From Streptomyces puniciscabiei (GTDB lineage Bacteria; Actinomycetota; Actinomycetes; Streptomycetales; Streptomycetaceae): 64,000 nucleotides of DNA. The notes below the pieces were generated by a model, which had not been told where the DNA came from, did not search any database, and saw only the letters and a program-made list of their open reading frames with translations. Within the stretch, counting starts at the first letter, position 1. Each line of letters begins with the position of its first letter. Made by a program: the position numbers and the translations under genes. The stretch covers positions 558,001 through 622,000 of the forward strand of contig NZ_VFNX01000001.1 in NCBI RefSeq assembly GCF_006715785.1, given 5' to 3'. Shown here piece by piece: positions 24,973-32,139 of this stretch.

Positions 24973-25371
24973 GTGCATTCCGCTCCGGGCACGGACAACC
25001 ATCCGGTTGTGGTCACGCGGGTCTCGGACACGCAGTGGCACGCTGTGGAGGACGACCTGACGGTCGGCCGCGGCGCCGCTTCGCGTCGGCCCGACGGGCG
25101 GCTCTCGTCAGCATCGACGCGTGGCACGGCGCGGTCTTCGACCGCATCGCCGACGCGATGCCGGCGGACCTGCCGACACCGCTGTACACCGTCGTCGACG
25201 AGACCGACCACGACTCAGGGTCCGCCTGGGAGCAGGCCGGCTTCGCCGCCGCACGCCGCGAATTGGGCTATCTCGTGCCCACCGACCCGCAGGTCACCGG
25301 GCTCGGCTCGGTACGGCCCCCGTCCGGCGTGACGATCGTGCCCGCCGGCGAGGCGGAGGAGGGCCCGCTGC
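24973..25371 (+). pseudogene. GNAT acetyltransferase, N-terminal remnant
   Basis: From the GTG at 24973 the frame reads VVVTRVSDTQWHAVEDDLTVGRGAASRRPDGRL. After a one-base loss near 25105 it continues in another frame as VSIDAWHGAVFDRIADAMPADLPTPLYTVVDE...SAWEQAGFAAARRELGYLVPTDPQVTGL. This is the first half of a typical Streptomyces GNAT acetyltransferase. The second half is missing: at ~25371 the sequence joins directly to an IF-1 tail. It is therefore a double casualty, with a frameshift plus truncation by deletion. Confidence 0.75.
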
Positions 25372-25443
25372 GACCGCGTGCTCGTGGAACTCAGCCCCTA
25401 CGACCTCACCCGCGGCCGGATCCGCTACCGGTACAGGGCGTGA
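25372..25443 (+). pseudogene. infA: Translation initiation factor IF-1 gene, 3' fragment
   Basis: From 25372 the frame reads [23 protein letters not shown] followed by TGA at 25441-25443. This is the unmistakable C-terminal end of IF-1 (normally ...[22 protein letters not shown]). The first ~50 residues of the OB fold are gone, deleted together with the 3' half of the GNAT gene. The normal infA would lie elsewhere in the genome with ribosomal protein genes, so this fragment was probably a second, alternative infA. Confidence 0.8.
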
Positions 25444-25466
25444 CGGAAGGTGCGGCGCCCATCGCC

Positions 25467-25709
25467 CTATCGGGAGCCGTAGGGCAGGAGCGCCATCTCG
25501 CGTGCGTTCTTGATGGCCTGTGCTATCTGCCGCTGCTGCTGACGCGTCACGTGGGTCACCCGACGGCTGCGGATCTTTCCGCGGTCGGAGATGAACTTCC
25601 GCAGCAAGTCGGTGTCCTTGTAGTCGATGTAGGTGATTCCGGCGGCGTCCAGCGGGTTGGTGCGCTGACGCTTGGCTGTCTGGCGCCGGATGCTCGTGCG
25701 TCGGGTCAT
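25467..25709 (-). CDS. rpsR: 30S ribosomal protein S18, zinc-independent paralogue
   Basis: 80 aa. [53 protein letters not shown] is a clear S18 core. No Cys is present, so the zinc site of the C+ form is lost. The ATG at 25709 follows AGAGAGGA. It is the last gene of the - strand operon rpmG-rpmE-(Mrf-like)-rpsR expressed from Zur box E. Confidence 0.96.
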   Translation of the reverse strand: MTRRTSIRRQTAKRQRTNPLDAAGITYIDYKDTDLLRKFISDRGKIRSRRVTHVTRQQQRQIAQAIKNAREMALLPYGSR

Positions 25710-25729
25710 GGTGAGGTCGGTCCTCTCTT

Positions 25730-26899
25730 TCAGGTCACGGGGTCGAGCAAGTCGTCGAAGACGTGCGGGAGTTGCTTCCAGCGGTCCCTGCCGGCCGCGT
25801 ACTCGTCGTCGGTGAGCAGGCAGGAGTCGAGCAGGGCCGACAGGCCGTCGCGGTCCAGGCCGGGCGAGGTGAAGGTGAGGTACTGGCAGCGGTCGCCGTG
25901 TTCCGGGTGCCAGTCCACGGAGGCGGCGAGGCGGCGCTCGGCGGGCACCATCTCCCAGGCGGCGTCGGGCAGAGCTGCCAGCCAGGGCCCGGCCGACTCC
26001 ACGCACAGCGCGCCGCCGGCGGCGTCCCAGGACAGCAGTGTGTCGGGGCGGTCCGCCAGCCAGAACCGCCCCCGGCTGCGCGCGGCGGCGCAGGTCAGGT
26101 CCTCAAGCGCCGCGTACAGGCGCTGCGGATGGAAGGGCCGTTCGCGCCGCCAGACGAAGGTGCTCACGCCGTGCTCGTCGCACGACTGCGGCAGCAGCGC
26201 GCACGCGGGATGCACACGGGCGGCGGCCGCCGCCACGTCGAAGCCTGCCAACAGCGCCGCCCCCAGGGCACCGTCGCTCTCCACCCGTACGCTTCGTGCG
26301 CCTGGTGTGAGCTGGGCGAGCAGCGCGTGGTCGGTGTCGTCGGCGACCTCGTCGCAGGAATCGCCGTCGCCGAGGGCGATCACCGTGGGGTACTCCAACT
26401 GCCGGGCGAAGGTGTCGGCGACCGTGCGCTGGTCGGTCGGCGCGGCGGCGAGGCCGACGTCGGCCAGGTCGTCGCCGTTGGCCAGGTACGGCAGCACGAG
26501 TGCCGGATCGACCGCGGTGGCGACCCCGGTCAGGGCCAGCGGTGCGCCCGCGGCGGCGATGACTCCGGCCATGGCCTGGGGCTCGACGGAGTCCCACAGT
26601 TCCACGACGGCCAGCCGGTACGTTCCCTCCGCTGCGAGCCGCAGCAGTTCGGGGACGAGATCCTCGCGCAGTGCGCAGCACGCGCAGTCGTTCACCAGGG
26701 GCGCGTCGCCGCTGCCCAGCAGGCCGTCGGCGTCGCGCACCGTCCGGTGCACCGCGCTGTCCACGGCGGACGTCAGATCGTGGTGCAGCGCGACCGAGCC
26801 GGGGACCGTACGCAGGATCTGCTCTACGGCGGCCCGGCGGGCGTCGGAGTGCAACCCGCCGACGATCGCCACCGGCAGCCGCACCTCCTCCCCGCTCAC
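25730..26899 (-). CDS. Mrf-like COG0523 paralogue without GTPase motifs
   Basis: 389 aa from the GTG at 26899, which overlaps the rpmE stop (GTGA). It keeps the fold of COG0523 (NDCACC at 70-75 in the CxCC position, the C-terminal CobW-like domain with DCCxY-type ending [11 protein letters not shown]). However, the G1 loop reads GGLHSDARR at 14-22 instead of GxxGxGKTT, and the NKxD position reads [10 protein letters not shown]. It should therefore not bind GTP in the normal way. A COG0523 member in the same operon as zinc-independent ribosomal proteins is known from mycobacteria (Mrf, needed for zinc-dependent ribosome hibernation), so a similar role is plausible. Alternatively it is a zinc-binding partner of the other COG0523 proteins. 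Confidence 0.88.
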   Translation of the reverse strand: MSGEEVRLPVAIVGGLHSDARRAAVEQILRTVPGSVALHHDLTSAVDSAVHRTVRDADGLLGSGDAPLVNDCACCALREDLVPELLRLAAEGTYRLAVVELWDSVEPQAMAGVIAAAGAPLALTGVATAVDPALVLPYLANGDDLADVGLAAAPTDQRTVADTFARQLEYPTVIALGDGDSCDEVADDTDHALLAQLTPGARSVRVESDGALGAALLAGFDVAAAAARVHPACALLPQSCDEHGVSTFVWRRERPFHPQRLYAALEDLTCAAARSRGRFWLADRPDTLLSWDAAGGALCVESAGPWLAALPDAAWEMVPAERRLAASVDWHPEHGDRCQYLTFTSPGLDRDGLSALLDSCLLTDDEYAAGRDRWKQLPHVFDDLLDPVT

Positions 26900-27153
26900 C
26901 GCTCGCTCCGTCCGCGTCCGTAGCGCCGCTCGAAGCGCTCGACCCGCCCCGCGGTGTCCAGGACCCGCTGGGTGCCGGTGTAGAAGGGGTGGCTCGCCGA
27001 GGAGATCTCGACGTCGATGACCGGGTAGGTGTTGCCGTCCTCCCATTCGATGGTCTTGTCGCTCGTGGCCGTGGACCTGGTGAGGAAGGCGTAGTCGGCG
27101 GCCCGGTCACGGAAGACGACCGGGCGGTACTGGGGGTGGATTCCGGGCTTCAC
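26896..27153 (-). CDS. rpmE: 50S ribosomal protein L31 type B, zinc-independent
   Basis: 85 aa with GTG start at 27153, preceded by GAGGAG inside the rpmG 3' end. [16 protein letters not shown] and [29 protein letters not shown] are typical of type B L31. The four Cys of type A are absent. It lies 5 nt after the rpmG stop and overlaps the next gene by 4 nt. Confidence 0.96.
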   Translation of the reverse strand: MKPGIHPQYRPVVFRDRAADYAFLTRSTATSDKTIEWEDGNTYPVIDVEISSASHPFYTGTQRVLDTAGRVERFERRYGRGRSER

Positions 27154-27158
27154 GGCTC

Positions 27159-27323
27159 TCAGCGCTCCTCACGGAAGTCGACGTGGCGGCCTGCGACCGG
27201 GTCGTACTTGCGCAGGGTGAGCCGGTCGGGGTTGTTACGGCGGTTCTTGCGGGTCACGTAGGTGTAGCCGGTGCCGGCGGTGGACCTCAGCTTGATGATC
27301 GGACGCAGTTCGTTGCGGGCCAT
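27159..27323 (-). CDS. rpmG: 50S ribosomal protein L33, zinc-independent paralogue
   Basis: 54-aa protein beginning [17 protein letters not shown], with [22 protein letters not shown] as the characteristic L33 core. The four zinc-ligand Cys of the C+ form are missing. It is the first gene of the - strand operon, 22 nt from Zur box E. Confidence 0.96.
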   Translation of the reverse strand: MARNELRPIIKLRSTAGTGYTYVTRKNRRNNPDRLTLRKYDPVAGRHVDFREER

Positions 27324-27344
27324 GGACAGCACCATACAAGAGAT

Positions 27345-27359
27345 TGGTTTTCATTTTCA
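27345..27359. promoter_or_regulatory. Zur-type box E (divergent rpmG / rpmB promoters)
   Basis: TGGTTTTCATTTTCA lies between the - strand L33 gene (starting at 27323) and the + strand L28 gene (27403). One operator can control both ribosomal-protein operons. Confidence 0.82.
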
Positions 27360-27402
27360 TCTGGCGCTAGTGTTGCTGCATCCACCCCAAGGAGGAACAG
27401 CC

Positions 27403-27639
27403 ATGTCCGCCCACTGCCAACTCACCGGCCGACAGCCCGGCTTCGGCCATCACATCTCCCGCTCGCACCGGCGCAGCAAGCGCCGTTTCGACCCCAACGT
27501 CCAGAGCAAGCGCTACTGGCTGCCGAGTGAAGGCCGGCACGTCCGGCTCGCGCTCTCGGCCAAGGGCATCAAGACGGTCGACACGATCGGCATCGAGGCC
27601 GCGGTGGCCCGCATCCGCGCCCGGGGAGGGAAGGTCTGA
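27403..27639 (+). CDS. rpmB: 50S ribosomal protein L28, zinc-independent paralogue
   Basis: 78 aa, start ATG 27403 after [36 protein letters not shown] and the [14 protein letters not shown] core are L28. Only one Cys (Cys5) remains, so the Cys4 zinc site of C+ L28 cannot form. The stop overlaps the S14 start (TGATG). Confidence 0.96.
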   Translation: MSAHCQLTGRQPGFGHHISRSHRRSKRRFDPNVQSKRYWLPSEGRHVRLALSAKGIKTVDTIGIEAAVARIRARGGKV

Positions 27640-27944
27640 TGGCGAAGAAGAGCAAGATCGCGAAGAATGAACAGCGGCGCCTCGTCGTGGCGCGCTACGC
27701 CGCGCGCCGCGCCGCGCTGAAGGCGATCATCGCTTTCCCTGCAAGCTCCGATGAGGACCGCGCCGCCGCCCAGCGGGAACTACGCCGACAGCCCCGCGAC
27801 GCCAGCGCCACACGCCTGCGCAACCGCGACTGCGTGGACGGCCGCCCCCGCGGCTACCTGCGCGCCTTCGGTCTTTCCCGTATCCGGGTTCGCGAGATGG
27901 CCCACGCGGGCGAGCTCCCTGGCGTGACCAACAGCAGCTGGTGA
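27639..27944 (+). CDS. rpsN: 30S ribosomal protein S14, long zinc-independent form
   Basis: 101 aa, compared with ~61 for the short zinc-binding form. [24 protein letters not shown] and the [30 protein letters not shown]-terminal core are diagnostic. Only one Cys remains, so no zinc ribbon is possible. Coupled to rpmB by TGATG overlap. Confidence 0.96.
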   Translation: MAKKSKIAKNEQRRLVVARYAARRAALKAIIAFPASSDEDRAAAQRELRRQPRDASATRLRNRDCVDGRPRGYLRAFGLSRIRVREMAHAGELPGVTNSSW

Positions 27945-28048
27945 CCCGGCACGCCAGGGGCTCACAACGGGCGCGCCGGCGACGCAGCCCGGATCTGTGC
28001 CGGCTCCGAACGCGCCTTCCGCCGCTCTGAACGGGGGCGGGCGGCGGC

Positions 28049-28079
28049 ACCGGCTCGTGGCGTTCTGCAACGAGCCGGT
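28049..28079 (+). terminator. Hairpin after rpsN
   Basis: ACCGGCTCGT and ACGAGCCGGT form a perfect 10-bp stem around an 11-nt loop, about 105 nt after the S14 stop codon. Confidence 0.65.
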
Positions 28080-28090
28080 GGGTACGGCGC

Positions 28091-28123
28091 ATCCCGCACG
28101 CGGACGGCTTCCGCGTGCGGGAT
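28091..28123. terminator. Second hairpin, probably terminator of convergent genes
   Basis: ATCCCGCACGCGG and CCGCGTGCGGGAT form a 13-bp perfect stem with loop ACGGCTT, just 22 nt from the 3' end of the - strand protease gene. It can end transcription from both sides. Confidence 0.75.
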
Positions 28124-28144
28124 CGAATGCTCAGTTCATACCGG

Positions 28145-30214
28145 TCAGCTGGTCGTCAGGGCGGTGTCGTCCACGACGAAGCTGGTCTGCAGCGAGGAGT
28201 CCTCCACGCCGTTGAACTTCAGGGTGACCGTCTGGCCCGCCAGCGAGGACAGGTCGAAGGTCTTCTGCGCGTACCCGGAGTTGTGGTTGAGGTTCGAGTA
28301 CGTCGCCAGGGTGGTCGAACCGGCGGTCACCGTCAGCTTGTCGTACTGGGTGCTGGTGGTGGTCTCGGCGGTGTCGATGTGCAGGTAGAAGGTGAGCGTG
28401 GCCTTGCAGCCGGCCGGGATCGTCACCGACTGGGACAGCGTGTCGGTGTGGCTGGAGCCGTAGCCGTCCAGCCAGGCGTAGTACGAGCCACCGTGCGCCG
28501 CCTCACCGGAGTCGTTGGTGATGACCCCGCTCGTGGCGCTCCAGCCGGTGCTGCCCGACTCGAAGCCCGGGTTGGCCAGCAGCTGCGAGGAGGAGCACCC
28601 GCCACCACCGGAACCGACGGTCCACGTGAAGGACGTCGAGCCGGAGGCGCCGGTGGAGTCCTTCGCGGTGACCGTGACCTGGTAGGTGCCGGCGGTGGAC
28701 GCCGTACCGGAGATCAGGCCGGTGGAGCTGTTGATGGACAGCCCGGTCGGCAGGCCGCTCGCGCTGTAGGTGAGGGAGGCGCCGCCGCTGTCGGTGGCCT
28801 TGATCTGCAGGCTGACCGAGCTTCCGGTGGTGGTGGACTGGCTGCCGGGGTTGGTGACGGTCACGGTGTTGCCACCGGTGGAGCCGGAGGTGAAGGCGGC
28901 GGTGCCGTTCGGGGTACCCCAGCCGGTCGGGCCGTCGTAGCCGGTGCCCGCGGTGCAGAAGTACGACGGGGAGCAGCTGCCGTTGTTGCCGCTGGTCACG
29001 TCGTACAGGTTGCCCGTGTGGCTGTACGGGTACTTCGCCGGGTAGTCGCTCGCGCCCGGGGTGCCCGCGAGGGCGTAGACGCTCGCGATGATCGGCGAGC
29101 TGGCGCTGGTGCCGCCGTAGACCGCCCAGCCGGAGCCGCCGTAGGTGTCGTAGACCGCCACGCCGGTGGCCGGGTCGGCGACCGCGGAGACGTCGGCCTC
29201 CATGCGCTTGGAGCAGCCGGTGTCGGTCTGCCAGCTCGGCTTCGGGTCGTACGCCGAACAGCCGGAGCCGGTGCCCTCCGTGGAGTTGGTGTGCCACACC
29301 GACTCGCTCCAGCCGCGGGAGTTGGAGGCGGTGGTGAGCGCGGTGCCGCCGACGGCCGTCACGTACTGGGAGGTGGCCGGGTACTCGGCGCCGTAGGCGG
29401 AGTCACCCGAGGAGACGGTGATCGCGACGCCCGGGTGCTTGAAGTACGAGGTGTCGTCGCTGGTCTGCGAGGAGGACTCGGAGCCGCCCCAGCTGTTGGA
29501 GATGAACTTGGCGCCGAGCGAGACGGCCTCGTTCTCGGCGGCGCCGAGGTCGGCCATGCTCGCGGAGTTGGCCTCGACCAGGATGATGCTGCAGTTCGGG
29601 CAGACCGCGCTGACCATGTCGATGTCGAGCATCTCTTCACCGGCCCAGCCGGTGTCGTTGGTCGGCAGCTGGGTGGTGGAGCCGGTCTGGCTGACCTGCT
29701 TGAAGCAGCCGTTGGCCTTGGTGCAGGACGACAGGCCGTACGTGGAGCGGTAGGTGCCCAGGTCCGACTCGGCGTTGGGGTCGTTGTAGGCGTCCACGAT
29801 GCCGACCGTCATGCCCGAACCGGCCGCCGTGGGCAGGTTGTAGGCGCTGTGCAGGTTGGCCGGGGAAAGGCCGGAAGGCGCGGCAGCGGCAACCGCCGAG
29901 GCGAGCCGCTGCTTGATGTCGGTACGGCGCTGGGCGAAACAGGACGCATGACCCGGCTCGGCGGTGGCGCACAGGTGCTGGGTCGGCACCTTCTGGCCGG
30001 CCTTGCCGGTCGAGTGGTAGGTCTGCCGCTCGGGGGCGGTCAGTGCCTTGTTGTTCTGCGTGACCTTGGAGGTCTGCGGGTGGGTCGCGGCAGGCTGGGC
30101 GCCGGCCGTCGGTGCGGCGGTGAATCCGGCGACGGTGAGGGCGAGGGCGGGGAAGGCGACGGCGACGAGTCTTCGCAGACTCCGTCTCCGCCCGGTCGGG
30201 TGTGACTCACGCAT
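28145..30214 (-). CDS. Secreted S53 (sedolisin/kumamolisin-like) serine-carboxyl protease
   Basis: 689-aa exported protease. After the signal peptide ([16 protein letters not shown], hydrophobic core, PTAGA) and a short propeptide, the S53 catalytic residues are visible: Glu193 and Asp197 in [10 protein letters not shown], Asp271 in VSSGDS (oxyanion) and Ser370 in GGTSASSP. Residues ~440-520 form an Ig-like He_PIG domain ([17 protein letters not shown]) and ~545-689 a binding-module-like tail beginning [14 protein letters not shown]. The ATG at 30214 is assumed as start. Six or more Cys pairs suggest disulfides. A 620-nt gene-free region lies upstream. Confidence 0.92.
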   Translation of the reverse strand: MRESHPTGRRRSLRRLVAVAFPALALTVAGFTAAPTAGAQPAATHPQTSKVTQNNKALTAPERQTYHSTGKAGQKVPTQHLCATAEPGHASCFAQRRTDIKQRLASAVAAAAPSGLSPANLHSAYNLPTAAGSGMTVGIVDAYNDPNAESDLGTYRSTYGLSSCTKANGCFKQVSQTGSTTQLPTNDTGWAGEEMLDIDMVSAVCPNCSIILVEANSASMADLGAAENEAVSLGAKFISNSWGGSESSSQTSDDTSYFKHPGVAITVSSGDSAYGAEYPATSQYVTAVGGTALTTASNSRGWSESVWHTNSTEGTGSGCSAYDPKPSWQTDTGCSKRMEADVSAVADPATGVAVYDTYGGSGWAVYGGTSASSPIIASVYALAGTPGASDYPAKYPYSHTGNLYDVTSGNNGSCSPSYFCTAGTGYDGPTGWGTPNGTAAFTSGSTGGNTVTVTNPGSQSTTTGSSVSLQIKATDSGGASLTYSASGLPTGLSINSSTGLISGTASTAGTYQVTVTAKDSTGASGSTSFTWTVGSGGGGCSSSQLLANPGFESGSTGWSATSGVITNDSGEAAHGGSYYAWLDGYGSSHTDTLSQSVTIPAGCKATLTFYLHIDTAETTTSTQYDKLTVTAGSTTLATYSNLNHNSGYAQKTFDLSSLAGQTVTLKFNGVEDSSLQTSFVVDDTALTTS

Positions 30215-30834
30215 GGGGTACTGCCTCCGGTTGACGTGGGGTATCGCACTGGATGGGCAGGCCCGTGATTGCGCGTAGCGGCGGCGGACCGCGCAGTCAT
30301 GAGCATGACACTCACAGGCGCCCTGCCACGCCGGGTGAGCGTGACATGACAGGGTGCGGTGGGAACGTAGACCGGAACGGGTCCTACCGGGCAGTACCGG
30401 GTCGAATTCTTTGCTTCTCCATAGAATGCGGTTGGCCCCCGCATGGGGGCCGGCGCGTGCTGATCAGCCTGAACGGCACGCACCCCGGGGGCGGCGCGGA
30501 AAATTCGGCCGGTGAAGAGGTGTGCGGGCGGACCGCGCAGGCCCTCACCTGGTCAGCAGTGCGACCTCGCGGTCTGCGGGAGCAATCCGGGAGGGGTTGA
30601 GTCGGCCGCGTGGCCTTCGCCATCGGCAACCACAGCGCACCACCGGCCGTCGCCACGACCGCGCTCCCCCGGTCTCCACCCTCGAATCCACGACAGGTCC
30701 CGGCACCACGACGCACTCCACGCGTTGAACCGCCGGGATCCGGAAACGGTCGAGCAGAATCTGCCGGATTCATGAATACGCAGGTCGGCGATCCAGCGCC
30801 ATAGCTGGACCCACGGTGACCGCACCACAGTTCA
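30215..30834. other. Gene-free 620-nt region
   Basis: No frame with a credible start, ribosome binding site or known family is seen. The - strand segment ~30700-30830 reads LWRWIADLRIHES, which looks faintly like a decayed transposase end, but this is too weak to call. The part nearest 30215 should hold the promoter of the S53 protease. AT-richer patches lie near 30400-30440. Confidence 0.4.
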
Positions 30835-31560
30835 TCAGGGCCGGCAGGACGGCCGGACGCTGAGCAGCTCGGTCCGCAGCACGGGCATGCCGTCGACAGG
30901 CGCAGGGTCCTGCGGAGTTGGCTCGATACCGCCGGCAGCGATCTTGTCGAGCGTCTTCAGGCCGGCGGCACCGACCGTGCCGAACACCGTGTAGTTCGGT
31001 CGCAGCGCGGAGTCGCCGTAGACGACGAAGAACTGCGAACCGTTCGTGTTCGGCCCGGCGTTGGCCATCGCCAGCAAACCGCGCCCGTAAAGGCGACGGA
31101 CGCCGGTCGGATCGCTCGGTGCCGGCGGCAGGTCCACCGGCAGCTCGTCCTTGTACTCGTACCCCGGCCCACCCTCGCCAGTACCGGTCGGGTCGCCGCA
31201 CTGCAGGACCTTCAGCGTCGGGTACGCCGTCAGCCGATGGCACACCGTACGGTCGTAGAACCGGTGCCGCGCCAGGTGCAGGAAGCTCTGGACCGTGCAC
31301 GGCGCCTTCGCCCGGTCCAGACGCAGCGGGAGCGGGCCCTGGCTGGTCGGGACAGCCATATCGACCGTGCCGTGACTGGGGGTGTGCCGCGGGTCGGGCG
31401 GCAGGGGAACCGGCCGCGCCGCCGGCTCGTCCGGTGTCTGGGTGTACTGGCAAGGACCGTGCGTGGTTCGCGGCGGGGCATCGGAGGCGGAGGCGGTGGT
31501 GCTGCCCCCGGACACGACCAACGCTGCTGCCGCCAATGCGGTCATGAGAGCTCGGTTCAT
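30835..31560 (-). CDS. Secreted cyclophilin-type peptidyl-prolyl isomerase
   Basis: 241 aa, start ATG 31560 preceded by GGAGGG. The N-terminal signal peptide (MNRALMTALAAAALVVSGGSTTASAS) targets it to the cell surface. The PPIase core shows FYDRTVCHRLTAYPTLKVLQCGDP (cyclophilin CHR...QGGD-like segment), ANAGPNTNGSQFFV and TVFGTV. This family catalyses cis-trans isomerisation of X-Pro bonds and assists folding of exported proteins. Upstream in-frame codons (to 31815) have no support. Confidence 0.92.
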   Translation of the reverse strand: MNRALMTALAAAALVVSGGSTTASASDAPPRTTHGPCQYTQTPDEPAARPVPLPPDPRHTPSHGTVDMAVPTSQGPLPLRLDRAKAPCTVQSFLHLARHRFYDRTVCHRLTAYPTLKVLQCGDPTGTGEGGPGYEYKDELPVDLPPAPSDPTGVRRLYGRGLLAMANAGPNTNGSQFFVVYGDSALRPNYTVFGTVGAAGLKTLDKIAAGGIEPTPQDPAPVDGMPVLRTELLSVRPSCRP

Positions 31561-32139
31561 CCTGCACACCCTCCAAAAGATCGTCAGATTTCGGAGCGGT
31601 CGCAGTCTAGGGCGCGGCCCGGCGGGCGAGTACCCGTCCGCAAGCCACATCCGCCTCCCAGCCTTCGGCCCGCGGCCACAGGCCACTTCGCTCGGGTGCG
31701 GCACAGCGTCGGCCGGCCGGTCAGGGCGTCCACCCGGTGCACGACGGATGCTCTTGCGCGACCATGAACAGCCCGCGGACGAAGAGCCCGTGCGCCCCTC
31801 GGCGGGGGCAGGCATCGCCTCAGACCTCTCCAGGGGCGTTCGACGTTGCAGGGGCGACGGCTATGCCTGTTGGTCGCCCGAACCCGAGGGCAACGGTGCC
31901 GACGTCGGAGCTGCAGCACACCCGCCCGGAAGCCCCCGCCGGCCGCGCCTGCAGGGGCTTGCCGTCGAACGCCCCTCTCACAGGCGCTCTCACGCGTCTG
32001 TCACCAACTACGCCAACTCCGCCGGACCGCGATGTCGCACCCGGCTGGGTCGGAGCCCGACGCACGACGTCCCACGTTATGAGCGCTCCGCGAAGATCCT
32101 TTACGACCGTTCCGGCGCCCGTGCCGGCCCGGCGGACCG
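31561..32139. other. Gene-free 579-nt region
   Basis: The longest frame across it (+ strand, 31382-32230) reads low-complexity Arg/Pro/Ser sequence with no family match, no start signal and reading across the convergent cyclophilin gene. I see no reliable gene. The region contains the 5' flank of the cyclophilin gene. Confidence 0.4.

Noticed and set aside
30600..30834. Transposase remnant on the - strand (LWRWIADLRIHES)
   Set aside because: Only a short suggestive stretch with no inverted repeats, target duplication or catalytic residues.
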